NCBI GenBank assembly: GCA_016717285.1
Contig: JADKFU010000004.1
Location: 1,111,412 to 1,175,411 of the forward strand
Length of the DNA stretch: 64,000 bases
Reading direction: 5' to 3'
Source: Chitinophagaceae bacterium
GTDB taxonomy: Bacteria > Bacteroidota > Bacteroidia > Chitinophagales > UBA10324
Shown here: positions 29,901-39,488 of the stretch, one piece after another
Layout of the letters: the number at the start of each line of letters is the position of its first letter
How positions within the stretch are numbered: the stretch's first letter is position 1
Made by a program: the position numbers and the translations under genes
The notes under the pieces: model-generated
The model's database searches: none
The model's input: the letters and a program-made list of their open reading frames with translations, nothing else
What the model was told of the DNA's origin: nothing

Positions 29901-31794
29901 TGGCCCGACTATTACGTGGACAGGCACTGCAGGCAACAACTGGCACGACATCAATAACTGGGGCGGATGCCAGATTCCGGATTGCAGTTACAATGTAATT
30001 ATCCCCGGAGTACCCTTGAATCAACCATTGATTTCCTTACAGGATGCGAGTTGCAGAACCATCACGATTAATGCCGGAGCATCCCTCACCATCAGCAGTT
30101 CAAAATCATTAATGGTTTGTAACGACTTTACCAATAGCGGAACTTTTAACTCAGGCAATGGAACTACTATCCTGTTTCAGGATACCTGCATCGGATGCAC
30201 GGGAGGTGTTGTACACAACCAGGTGTTGGATGGAGGAATGACAGGCACGAATAAATTCTGGAATGTAACCGTGAACAAGCCGTCAGGAACGGTGGTGACT
30301 GCCATCCAGGATATTGATATGGGAGGGAATTTCCTGGTAAGTGGCGCAATAGGATTTGGCGGTAGTTTTTCTGCTTCAGGCCATTACCATAAAATTGCCG
30401 GGAATTTTACCATTGAGTCATCACCTTTGGTGGCAGTCTATACGCCGGGAACAACGCTTGAATTTAATGGTACATCGCAGACCTACAATAATAGAGGAGC
30501 ATTGCAAAGTGTTGTCATGAATCAATCCGGTACCGGCACGCTTACGTTGCAGGATCATGGCTTAGCCGGAACAGCATGGATGCAACTTTCAAATACAGGT
30601 GTGCTTACATTTACGAAAGGAAAAATAATTGCCGCATTTTCTCATATCACCGATAACAGGGTGGATATTTTTAACAGATCTTCCGCAGCAGTTACAGCAG
30701 GAAATACTTCAGGATACGTACAAGGTGCATTGAGAAGGTACATGCCGAACAGCGGTGGAACGGGCAACTATGATTTCCCGGTAGGATCTGTTACGAAAGG
30801 GTATGAGCGCATTAATTATAATCTCACCGTTCCATTATCAAACACCGTTGATTACTGGAATGTATTTTTTGATGAAACAGTAATTCCCGCATCACCTGTT
30901 TTTCCTCAGGAATGCAGTGTGATGTACCATAATGGATATACGGCGTTGAATCATGGAATCTGGAGTTTACAATCTTCTCCCGGCATACTTGCGACAGGAA
31001 CATTTAATGTAACTGCTTATAACAAGGCCGGCGACTGGACAAATTCAACTGCTACAGGCTGGTCGATACAATCAAATAATTTGCTGAGCAACAATGTAGC
31101 GGATTGGATGCTGACTCCTTTTCCGCAGTCACCTTGTCTCACCCCGCCTGTAACCGCAGTAGAACGCGATGATCTTACGGCAGGTGTTTTATTTATTTCC
31201 GGAAATCCTGTTTGGTTTGCAACAGCACAGTCCGTTCCTTTTTTATTGCCAATAGAATTGCTGAGTTTTAATGCATCTGCAATCGCCGGTGAAAAAGTAC
31301 AATTAGATTGGGAGACCGCTTCAGAATTCAACAATGATTATTTCACAGTGGAGCGCGCAGGAACGGAAATGATTTTCCAATTAATAGACACCATTGACGG
31401 CGCAGGCACAAGTATGGTTCCGTTATCATATCGCAGTTATGATGATGCGCCTCAAACAGGAATCAATTATTACCGGCTGCGTCAGACAGATTTTAACGGA
31501 GATTTTGAATATTCTAAAGTAGTAAGTATAAAATTTGATAAGCATGATTTCATCAACTGCTATCCAAATCCTGCAGCTAATCAGTTAATCATCGCCACTA
31601 ACCAGGAACTTATGGATATCAAATTGATTGCAGTTACAGGACGTATTGTATATGAATGGAAAGAAAATATCACCGGCAAAGTAATTGTTGATTTAACTGC
31701 CTTTCCTTCCGGTTGCTATATATTGAAAGCTATGAATAAAGAGGGAGCTGTCAGCTCACAACTTGTAGTGAAGGCCAGGAATGATGGTGAATAA
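23988..31794 (+). CDS. Giant SprB-repeat surface adhesin with T9SS C-terminal sorting domain, one disruption
   Basis: About 2600 residues. A signal peptide (VVMVFIFLVIVTGNVSAQ) leads into a domain with NFIQNIGQYGD, common at the N-terminus of large T9SS-secreted proteins. Next come a propeller-like region (about 300-660) and 16 SprB-type repeats of about 75 residues (consensus like GSGGTxPYxYSINGVTFQ and TYTVTVKDANGC). Then follow a segment TGTAGNNWHDINNW with beta-helix-like repeats and a type A sorting domain (CYPNPAANQLII, ending KARNDGE). Such proteins are exported by T9SS and anchored on the surface for adhesion or gliding. The frame breaks at about 27217 inside repeat 5, where roughly 40 bases of the repeat seem missing. 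This could be a real deletion or a repeat-collapse error. Confidence 0.85.
26230..29905 (+). repeat. Tandem array of 16 SprB-type coding repeats
   Basis: Sixteen consecutive units of about 225 bases each encode the Cys-x-NGxITA, YSINGVTFQ and YTVTVKDANGC pattern. Units 9 and 10 are divergent and longer; unit 5 is shortened and out of frame. Each unit keeps one Cys near its start and one near its end, as in other SprB repeats. Unequal recombination within the array would change the length of the adhesin. Confidence 0.85.
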
Positions 31795-31799
31795 ATTTT

Positions 31800-31884
31800 G
31801 GAAAAGTTGTTTATCGGAAATAAACTTTGGAAAAATTCGCGGACAGCCATTATATAGTTCCGGACTTTCAACTTTTCCAAAGTA
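31800..31884. promoter_or_regulatory. Overlapping alternative inverted repeats (attenuator-like or terminator)
   Basis: The segment CAACTTTTCCAAAGT (31869-31883) can pair with either GGAAAAGTTG (31800-31809, 10 bp) or ACTTTGGAAAA (31824-31834, 11 bp). The two pairings are mutually exclusive. The site starts just after the adhesin stop and ends 81 bases before the kinase-cyclase gene. It may be a terminator of the adhesin or a switch in the leader of the next gene. Confidence 0.4.
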
Positions 31885-31964
31885 ATCGGATTATTACCTC
31901 CTCTTGAAAAACTTCTTTAACTTTCTCCAATTCCAACACCAAAAAGAAATCTGGTTCAACCCGC

Positions 31965-34900
31965 ATGACGGAGCAACTGATTCACGAGAGTAAAAAGTCG
32001 AAAATTTATTTTCAGGATGAAAGCGAATATGGCAAGCCCGTGCTTTTAAAAATCCTGAATTATGAATTCCCCACGCCATATGAAATTTCTCAATTCTACA
32101 ATGAGTACGATATCATTAAGGAACTGAATATTCCCGGCATACGGAAAGTTTACCAACAGGCAAAAGCAAAAAACCACCATGCGATTTACCTGGAATGGGT
32201 AGATGCAAAAACCGTAAGAGAAGTATTCAGTGATAAGAAAGGTAACGTGATTGCTTTTCTGCAGGCAGCCATTGCTATTGCCGCGGCAATAGGAGAGATG
32301 CACCTGCAGCACATCATTCACAAGGATATCAATCCGGATAATGTGCTCATCGATCCTGAGAAGCATCTTGTAAAGCTGATCGACTTCGGCATCTCTTCTA
32401 AAATTGATCTGAAGCAACATCACCTCGGCAATCCTGAGCGGCTGGAAGGAACGCTTGCCTATAATTCTCCCGAACAAACAGGCAGGATGAACCGTGTGGT
32501 GGACTATCGTACCGATCTGTATTCGATGGGCGTCATGTTTTATGAAATGCTTGCCGGACAACTTCCTTTCCTGTCCGAAGATGCAATGGAATTGGTGCAC
32601 TGTCATCTTGCAGTAACACCCATTCCGGTTGATGAACTCGAACCAGTGGTGCCAAAACCTGTTGCAGATATTATAGCGTTGTTACTTGCTAAAAATGCCG
32701 AGGATCGTTATCAGTCGGCATTCGGTGTAAAGAGTGATCTTGAAAAATGTCTGCTCGCATTTCAAACTGCAGGCACCATCGCACCATTCAAGCTCCGGCA
32801 AACTGATTTTTCAGGTAAATTTCAAATACCGCAAAAACTGTTTGGCCGTGATGAGCAGATAGAAAAACTTATTGAAGCATTTAATCGGTGTGCAAAAGGA
32901 AAACTGGAAATGTTGCTGGTATCAGGTTATTCGGGCACCGGTAAATCCGCATTGATTCATGAGGTGCACAAACCCATCACTCAAAAACGCGGCTATTTTA
33001 TTGAAGGAAAATTCGATCAGTTTCAGCGCGCCGTTCCTTATTATGCATTTCTGCAGGCCTTTAAAGAATTCGTCAATTTCCTGCTCACTGATCAGGAAGA
33101 TAAACTCGTAAGGTACCGGAATGATATACAGGAAGCCGTTGGAAAGGAAGGCAAGGTGCTGACAGATGTGATTCCAAATCTTGAATTCGTGATTGGTCCG
33201 CAGCCCAATGTTCCTGAGATTGGTGCAACGGAATCGCAGAACCGATTCAACTATGTCTTTGGTAAATTTGTAAACGCCATTTCTAAAGCGGATCATCCTG
33301 TTGTATTGTTTATTGATGATCTGCAATGGGCTGATTCTGCATCACTCAGCTTGCTCAAGATCTTAATGTCAGATGCGGATAATGGATACCTTTTGTTTAT
33401 TGGAGCATACCGCAGCAATGAAGTGAGCGATGCCCATCCTTTCATTATAACTTTAAATGAGCTGGAGGAAAATCGCGTGGCTGTTGGTGCCATCAGCATT
33501 GACAATCTTTCTATGCGCATGGTGAATGATTTGATTGCTGAGGCAGTAGGAAGTGAGAGGGAAAACGCGATTCAACTCACGAAACTGGTGTATGCTAAAA
33601 CACAGGGCAATCCATTTTTTGTCATTCAGTTTTTAAAATCATTGTATGAAAACGGATTGTTACAGTTCAATTTTGAAAAACACCTATGGAGCTGGGATCT
33701 TAAAAAGATTGAAGAGCAAAACATCACCGACAATGTGGTGACGCTGATGGCGGCAAAAATTCTGAAGCTGCAACCGGTTACACAACAGGCATTGAAACTT
33801 GCTGCATGCATTGGGTTTGGTTTTGACTTGGAAAAACTTTCCGTGATTTATGAAAAAAATGTTCAACAAACCCAGCAAGACCTTGATACGGCGATGATGG
33901 AAGGGTTAATTATTCCTTCCGGCGACCTTGCAAAATTTTCACATGACCGGATTCAACAGGCGGTTTATTCTCTGATTCCTGACGATGAAAAAAATGCATT
34001 GCATCTTCGCATCGGTCGTTTGCTGCTCAGAAATTTTAACAGCAATGAACTGGAAGAACACTTGTTTGATGTGGTAACGCAGTTGAATCACGGCATCGAA
34101 CTTATTAAAGAGGAAGACGAAAAGGAGCAGGTTGCCAAATTAAATTTTAATGCAGGCATCAAAGCAAAACAAACGTATGCATTTAAACAGGCCATGGAAT
34201 ATCTCGAATCAGGTATCGCGCTGTTAAAACCTGATCACTGGCAATCGCAATATGAGTTGTCAAAAAACCTGTATACGGCTGCTGCTGAATCAGCGTATCT
34301 CAACAGTGATTTCAATGCAATGGACCGGCATCTTGCACAAGTGATTCATCCTGACAGAAAATTGCTTGACCAGGTAGCTGCTTACGAGATTCGCATCCAG
34401 GCACTCATCGCGCAAAACCAATTGAATAATGCGCTTGATGTTGGACTGGATATTCTGAATAAGCTTGGTGTACATTTTCCGGCACATCCGAATGATGTGA
34501 ATGTAATTATCGGTTTGGTAAACACGAAAATGAAACTGCTGGGAAAATCTTTCGAACAACTCGAGCATCTTCCAAATCTCGAAGATGAAATGGATTTAGC
34601 ACGAATGCGGCTGTGTACGGAGATCACACCACCGGCATATTGGGTGGAACCAAAGGTCCTCTTGCTTGCTGTTTTTAAAATTGTGAGATTAACAGTTAGT
34701 CGCGGCGCTTCCCTGCAATCAATTTATGCTTTCGGAACCTATGGCATGGTGATGTGTGAACTGGGTGATATTCAATTGGGAAGAAAGTTTGGAAATCTTA
34801 CTTATCGCTTGCTGGAAAATCCCGGTGCAAGAGCCATCAGTTGCCGCTCGAGATTTTTGGTGCAGTGCTTTATCAATCATTGGAGTGAACCGCTGCATGA

Positions 34901-37037
34901 ATCGATTCAACCGTTTCTTCAGAATTACCAGTTAGGACTTGAAACCGGTGATCTCGATTTTGCGGCACTATCTTATTATTTTTTCTGTCAGCACAGTTAT
35001 TATTCAGGCAAAGAATTACCTGAATTATCGCGTGAAATGGAATCGGCCATCATTGCGCTCGAACGTTTGCGGCAGAGCACGCCTAACAACTATCTCAAGA
35101 TGCATCACCAGGCAGTGCTGAATTTTCTGAAGCCTTCAAAAAATCCGCATCTGCTGGCCGGTTCAGTTTATAATGCCACGCTGATGTTGCCGAAACATGT
35201 GGCTGCCAAAGACCGCACAGCCATGTACAAGTGTCATTTTCAGCAAATGATGCTCGGCTATTATTTTGGTTACTATGCTGAAGCACACCAAAATGCCAAC
35301 ATCGCTTTTAAGTTGCTGGATGCAGTTACTGCACAGCACATGAAAGGATTGTTTAATTATTTAGATGCGCTGATCTGCCTTGCACTTTATTCCAACGCAT
35401 CCGTTTCAGAGAAAAAGTCATTGATGAAACGCGTGATTAAGAATCAAACCAAGGTCAGCACTTTTGTTAAACACGCGCCACAAAATTTCCTGCATAAATA
35501 TCAATTGATTGAAGCAGAACGTCTTCGTGTTACAGGAGATCATGAGGCAGCACGCATTCATTATGATAAAGCGATTGAAGGCGCCTCTAAAAATAATTTC
35601 ACGCACGAAAAAGCACTTGCCTACGAGTTAACAGGAAAATTTTATAATGGTCAGCATTCAGAAGACCTCGCTTCTTTTTATTTCACTGCTGCTTTCAGCT
35701 CCTATGGCGAGTGGGGCGCGCAGGCCAAGCAGGATGATCTGGAGCTGCATTATAAAAATTACATTTCAAAAGATATCCGGCAATCGGGCACCATCTCGCA
35801 TCCTTCCGCTATTGGCAGCACCTCACATCGCGCTCTGCTCGATTTCAGCACTATCTTAAAAGCCGCGACTACGATTTCGGGTGAAATTGTATTGCCCAAC
35901 TTATTGCGAAAGCTGATGGAGATTGCTATTGAAAATGCCGGAGCACAATCAGGAATTTTGCTGCTGGATAATGACGGAAAATTATTTGTGGAAGCACGCG
36001 CCCTGGCCGGTCAGCATGAGTCCGCAGTATTGGAACATGTTGATGTTGCCGGAAGTGGATTGCTGGCAGAAAGCGTGGTCAAATTTGTAAAACGCACACA
36101 TGAAAGTATCGTGGTGCATGACGCTGTTGATGATCCGCGGTTTGAAAAGGATCCTTTTATCCAACAAAATGGCACTAAATCAATTCTCGCTATTCCCATC
36201 ATCAACCAGGGAAAACTCATTGGCATTCTTTATCTCGAAAATGATCTTGCCACGCATGCTTTCTCGCAGGAGCGGATTGATTTGCTCACACTTCTTTCCG
36301 GTCAGATTGCCGTCTCCATTGACAATGCAGTATTGTATGATCAAATGGAGCAAAAAGTAAAAGACCGCACGGCTGAGCTGGCAACAGAAAAAAAGAAATC
36401 AGATGACCTGTTGTATAATATTCTTCCGGTGGAAACCGCGGAGGAATTGAAACGGGAAGGGAAAACCAAGCCACGGAAGTTTGAAAGCGCTACGGTAATG
36501 TTCACTGACTTTGAAGGATTCACCCTTCATTCCCAACGGCTTTCGCCTGACGTTTTGGTAGAAGAGCTCGATAAGTGTTTCAGTGCATTTGATGAAATAA
36601 CAGGTAAGTATGGTATTGAAAAGATCAAAACAATCGGCGACTCGTATTTGTGTGTGGCCGGCTTGCCGGTGGTGAACGCCGCCCATGCTGAAGTTGCCGT
36701 TAACGCGGCACACGAAATTCATGCGTGGATGAATCAGCGCAGAGAGGACAATTTGAAATTGAATAAACCTTATTTCGAAGTTAGAATCGGATTGCACAGC
36801 GGACCATTGGTTGCGGGAGTGGTAGGCTCCAGAAAGTTCGCTTTCGATATTTGGGGCGACACCGTGAACACTGCTAAAAGAATGGAATCAAGCGGTGCGA
36901 TACGAAAAGTGAATGTTTCAGGCGACACCTATGAGCTGATCAAAAGCAAATTCTCTTGTACCTACCGTGGAAAAGTGGAAGCGAAGAATAAAGGGGAAGT
37001 TGATATGTATTTTGTGGAGGGAAGAACGAAGGGCTAA
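31965..37037 (+). CDS. Ser/Thr kinase - AAA ATPase - GAF - adenylate cyclase signalling protein
   Basis: 1690 residues, cytoplasmic. Order: protein kinase (about 1-265; HIIHKDINPDNVLI catalytic loop with HKD, then LIDFGIS as DFG, and TLAYNSPEQTGR); an AAA/STAND-like ATPase (about 285-620; P-loop GYSGTGKSAL, Walker B VVLFIDDLQWAD); a long helical TPR-like region (about 640-1270); a GAF domain (about 1300-1440); a signalling helix with KVKDRTAEL; and a class III nucleotide cyclase (about 1500-1690). The cyclase keeps the metal aspartate in FTDFEGF (D1515), the base-contacting Lys in IKTIGDSYL, and IWGDTVNTAKR with Asp plus the catalytic Asn and Arg, a pattern that fits ATP. The kinase-ATPase-GAF part is known from histidine-kinase hybrids; here the output is cAMP. 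Confidence 0.88.
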   Translation: MTEQLIHESKKSKIYFQDESEYGKPVLLKILNYEFPTPYEISQFYNEYDIIKELNIPGIRKVYQQAKAKNHHAIYLEWVDAKTVREVFSDKKGNVIAFLQAAIAIAAAIGEMHLQHIIHKDINPDNVLIDPEKHLVKLIDFGISSKIDLKQHHLGNPERLEGTLAYNSPEQTGRMNRVVDYRTDLYSMGVMFYEMLAGQLPFLSEDAMELVHCHLAVTPIPVDELEPVVPKPVADIIALLLAKNAEDRYQSAFGVKSDLEKCLLAFQTAGTIAPFKLRQTDFSGKFQIPQKLFGRDEQIEKLIEAFNRCAKGKLEMLLVSGYSGTGKSALIHEVHKPITQKRGYFIEGKFDQFQRAVPYYAFLQAFKEFVNFLLTDQEDKLVRYRNDIQEAVGKEGKVLTDVIPNLEFVIGPQPNVPEIGATESQNRFNYVFGKFVNAISKADHPVVLFIDDLQWADSASLSLLKILMSDADNGYLLFIGAYRSNEVSDAHPFIITLNELEENRVAVGAISIDNLSMRMVNDLIAEAVGSERENAIQLTKLVYAKTQGNPFFVIQFLKSLYENGLLQFNFEKHLWSWDLKKIEEQNITDNVVTLMAAKILKLQPVTQQALKLAACIGFGFDLEKLSVIYEKNVQQTQQDLDTAMMEGLIIPSGDLAKFSHDRIQQAVYSLIPDDEKNALHLRIGRLLLRNFNSNELEEHLFDVVTQLNHGIELIKEEDEKEQVAKLNFNAGIKAKQTYAFKQAMEYLESGIALLKPDHWQSQYELSKNLYTAAAESAYLNSDFNAMDRHLAQVIHPDRKLLDQVAAYEIRIQALIAQNQLNNALDVGLDILNKLGVHFPAHPNDVNVIIGLVNTKMKLLGKSFEQLEHLPNLEDEMDLARMRLCTEITPPAYWVEPKVLLLAVFKIVRLTVSRGASLQSIYAFGTYGMVMCELGDIQLGRKFGNLTYRLLENPGARAISCRSRFLVQCFINHWSEPLHESIQPFLQNYQLGLETGDLDFAALSYYFFCQHSYYSGKELPELSREMESAIIALERLRQSTPNNYLKMHHQAVLNFLKPSKNPHLLAGSVYNATLMLPKHVAAKDRTAMYKCHFQQMMLGYYFGYYAEAHQNANIAFKLLDAVTAQHMKGLFNYLDALICLALYSNASVSEKKSLMKRVIKNQTKVSTFVKHAPQNFLHKYQLIEAERLRVTGDHEAARIHYDKAIEGASKNNFTHEKALAYELTGKFYNGQHSEDLASFYFTAAFSSYGEWGAQAKQDDLELHYKNYISKDIRQSGTISHPSAIGSTSHRALLDFSTILKAATTISGEIVLPNLLRKLMEIAIENAGAQSGILLLDNDGKLFVEARALAGQHESAVLEHVDVAGSGLLAESVVKFVKRTHESIVVHDAVDDPRFEKDPFIQQNGTKSILAIPIINQGKLIGILYLENDLATHAFSQERIDLLTLLSGQIAVSIDNAVLYDQMEQKVKDRTAELATEKKKSDDLLYNILPVETAEELKREGKTKPRKFESATVMFTDFEGFTLHSQRLSPDVLVEELDKCFSAFDEITGKYGIEKIKTIGDSYLCVAGLPVVNAAHAEVAVNAAHEIHAWMNQRREDNLKLNKPYFEVRIGLHSGPLVAGVVGSRKFAFDIWGDTVNTAKRMESSGAIRKVNVSGDTYELIKSKFSCTYRGKVEAKNKGEVDMYFVEGRTKG

Positions 37038-37153
37038 AGCTGATTGGTTGTGGCAAAACCGGAGCATACTCACGCTGAACAAATGGCGCTGCAATTCTCT
37101 TTTAGTTCCGGATGCATTTCTGGCAAAACAATAAAAATAAATTTCGAATAGCT

Positions 37154-39349
37154 ATGGATAAGGCTGAAATTCAAAAAATTGTTGACGAGTGTTTTGAGAA
37201 AACAAGGATTGTTTATAATCATGAAGGCAGTTTTTTCCTACCCAAGCTCGGCCATGTCAATCACCTGCAGGCGGGCCGTTCAAGAATCATTTCAAGCAAG
37301 CTTACCATTTTGCTTGAAAAACTTTTTGTTGCCTATCACAAGTTCAAAGACGGATTGCAAAAGTTGTGGAAGAAGATTTTTCCGAGAAGAGAAAAAATTT
37401 ATGGTTCGCACATGGATGATTCGCTCGTGGGTAAAATCGTATTTGCGAAAAAGCAGAAAGTATTATTTGGAAAAATTCACATTGACAAAGAAATTCCAAT
37501 ACGGCTCCTGCATGTTGAGTTCTGGGCACGTACAAGATTGTATCAGTGGCGCAAACTGAGTGAAGGGCATACTGATAATGAAGGAATGTTTAAGTTGCCC
37601 TTCGATTTGCGGGCAGCGCGGGCATGGAGTAACCGTAAATACACGCGCTTTGAAATTTATCAGACCACGCATATTGTTTTGGAAAATGATAAGCTGGTTG
37701 CGAAGCATGACCTGATTAAAACCATTAAAATTTCGAAGAAAGAATTTATCGGTATGGCGTACAACCTGCGTACCATCCCGCTTTCCTATTGGGAATACCG
37801 CGATGATACAACCGTGCCACGTGCATACATGAAAGATCAGGGAAAAGATGCGCCGGAACATTATGCGGAAGGCAGAATAGAAACGCTGGGTGAGCAGATT
37901 ATTCCTATTGAACTCACCAAGGTTAAACATTTGATGCAGATCAAAAGAGATCCGGAGTCTATCTCCCTTCATGAAATTCAGCAGGATTATCCTGAAAATC
38001 TTACGGTTTGCATTGAAAAAAGAATTCCGGGCTATACAAGAAGCGATGAATGGTTCGGCGAACGGATGATGAACGGAATGAACATGGCGACCTTTATTCC
38101 TGATAAGGAAAACCCTGAACACTACTGGGCGAAATATTTTGGTTCCTGCCATTATCCGGTGAATGACGACATCGCATTTCCAACTGCAGAAATAAAATTC
38201 AGACTTGATGAAGATCATTTACCGCTTCCCATAGAAATTCATCTCACAGGTCCGTTGAATGCTCTTAATAATGATCCATGGCAGAAGCATGTTTTCACGC
38301 CTGCCAATGGCGAAAAATGGCTGCAGGCGAAAAGAGTGTCACGTGTTACTGCCGCATTGTGTGCTGAGTTAGATCAGCATCTTTCCGGCACACATCTAAA
38401 CACGGAACAATATTCCATTGCGATACGACGGAACCTTCGGCACAATCCGATTGCTTCGCTACTTATTCCGCATACCAAAGCTGTTTCACTGATCAACAAT
38501 ACCGCTGATGATATTTTAATTAAAGGTTACATCGCTACAGCCACTGCTATGCCACCTGAAAGTTCCTGGTTGCGCGCCCGTGATGTATTGGGATTCCAGG
38601 ATTGGAAGGGATGGAAGCCGATGGCAGAAATTTCGCCGGCACACCGGTATGCAAAAATTGAAAAGATTTTTTATGATATAGTATCGGAATTTGTAGATCA
38701 CTTTATTAATGAAAATCTCGAAGGCATAAAAAAAGGCTGGAGCGCTATTTACCGCTTCTCCAACGATCTTGTGGAGCATGCGGTTCCGTTGTTTCATTCC
38801 ACTGTTGACCTCGACAAGCTTTCTGCTGAGGAAAGAGCGTTCACTGAACGGCGTATGGAATACCTTACGGCAGAGTTCCGGCTTGACCTCTCTCTTACGC
38901 GCAGCATTTTTAACGGCGAAGTGAAGGTGGTTTCACCCATTTGTTCATCCGAAGTATTCGATCCGGGTAAACCGGAGGAATTGCAAAACCTCCGTGATAT
39001 CTGCAAATACATTATTATGACAGCCACCCTCATTCATACCTGGGTGAATAAACACCAGTATGAAGACATTGGTGAGGTGCTGTACAGTTGTCTGGGTTTG
39101 CGCTTCGGTGAAAAGGAAAGCGGCATCATGGCGCCTGAATCTGATCTGAGCATTGCACCTGATTTAACACGCAGCACACAGATGATGTGGTTCAGCAATT
39201 TACTTTCGCGAACCGGTTACGGATTTATTGTCAACGATGAAGAAGGAGACATTGATCCGCATTTTGTAGAAATGCTGCTGGCTAAAAAAGATGCTTTTGA
39301 TGCATTGAAATTTGACATCACGCAAGTGGCTTCACGAACCAACATTTAA
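37154..39349 (+). CDS. Lipoxygenase family protein
   Basis: 731 residues. Lipoxygenases are non-haem iron dioxygenases that convert polyunsaturated fatty acids to hydroperoxides. All five iron ligands are visible: HLSGTH (H409 and H414, HxxxxH), HTWVNKHQY (H628 and N632, matching the HxxxN of HAAVNFGQY in plant enzymes), and the C-terminal isoleucine (I731), which is also the last residue. The N-terminal ~300 residues lack an obvious PLAT domain and instead include a small beta-rich domain (about 95-200). No signal peptide is evident. An ATG at 37112 would add 14 residues. The next gene, a catalase-related haem protein, is a likely partner acting on the hydroperoxide product. Lipoxygenases are rare in Bacteroidota. 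Confidence 0.85.
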   Translation: MDKAEIQKIVDECFEKTRIVYNHEGSFFLPKLGHVNHLQAGRSRIISSKLTILLEKLFVAYHKFKDGLQKLWKKIFPRREKIYGSHMDDSLVGKIVFAKKQKVLFGKIHIDKEIPIRLLHVEFWARTRLYQWRKLSEGHTDNEGMFKLPFDLRAARAWSNRKYTRFEIYQTTHIVLENDKLVAKHDLIKTIKISKKEFIGMAYNLRTIPLSYWEYRDDTTVPRAYMKDQGKDAPEHYAEGRIETLGEQIIPIELTKVKHLMQIKRDPESISLHEIQQDYPENLTVCIEKRIPGYTRSDEWFGERMMNGMNMATFIPDKENPEHYWAKYFGSCHYPVNDDIAFPTAEIKFRLDEDHLPLPIEIHLTGPLNALNNDPWQKHVFTPANGEKWLQAKRVSRVTAALCAELDQHLSGTHLNTEQYSIAIRRNLRHNPIASLLIPHTKAVSLINNTADDILIKGYIATATAMPPESSWLRARDVLGFQDWKGWKPMAEISPAHRYAKIEKIFYDIVSEFVDHFINENLEGIKKGWSAIYRFSNDLVEHAVPLFHSTVDLDKLSAEERAFTERRMEYLTAEFRLDLSLTRSIFNGEVKVVSPICSSEVFDPGKPEELQNLRDICKYIIMTATLIHTWVNKHQYEDIGEVLYSCLGLRFGEKESGIMAPESDLSIAPDLTRSTQMMWFSNLLSRTGYGFIVNDEEGDIDPHFVEMLLAKKDAFDALKFDITQVASRTNI

Positions 39350-39488
39350 AACGACGGATCAATTTTTAGAACTGCCTTTTATTTGATTGCAGCTCAGGAA
39401 TTTTTTTTTGGAATACTGCATCCGATTTTAGAAAGCAATACTTCTCAGCATTTTTTGAAAACGTTGCTTCACTTGAAACAAAGACATT

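Noticed and set aside
26230..29905. CRISPR-like repeat array
   Set aside because: The repeats are about 225 bases long, contiguous, diverged and keep one reading frame; they encode protein repeats.
26817..30024. Reverse-strand frames inside the SprB array
   Set aside because: Antisense of repetitive coding DNA; no independent family signal.
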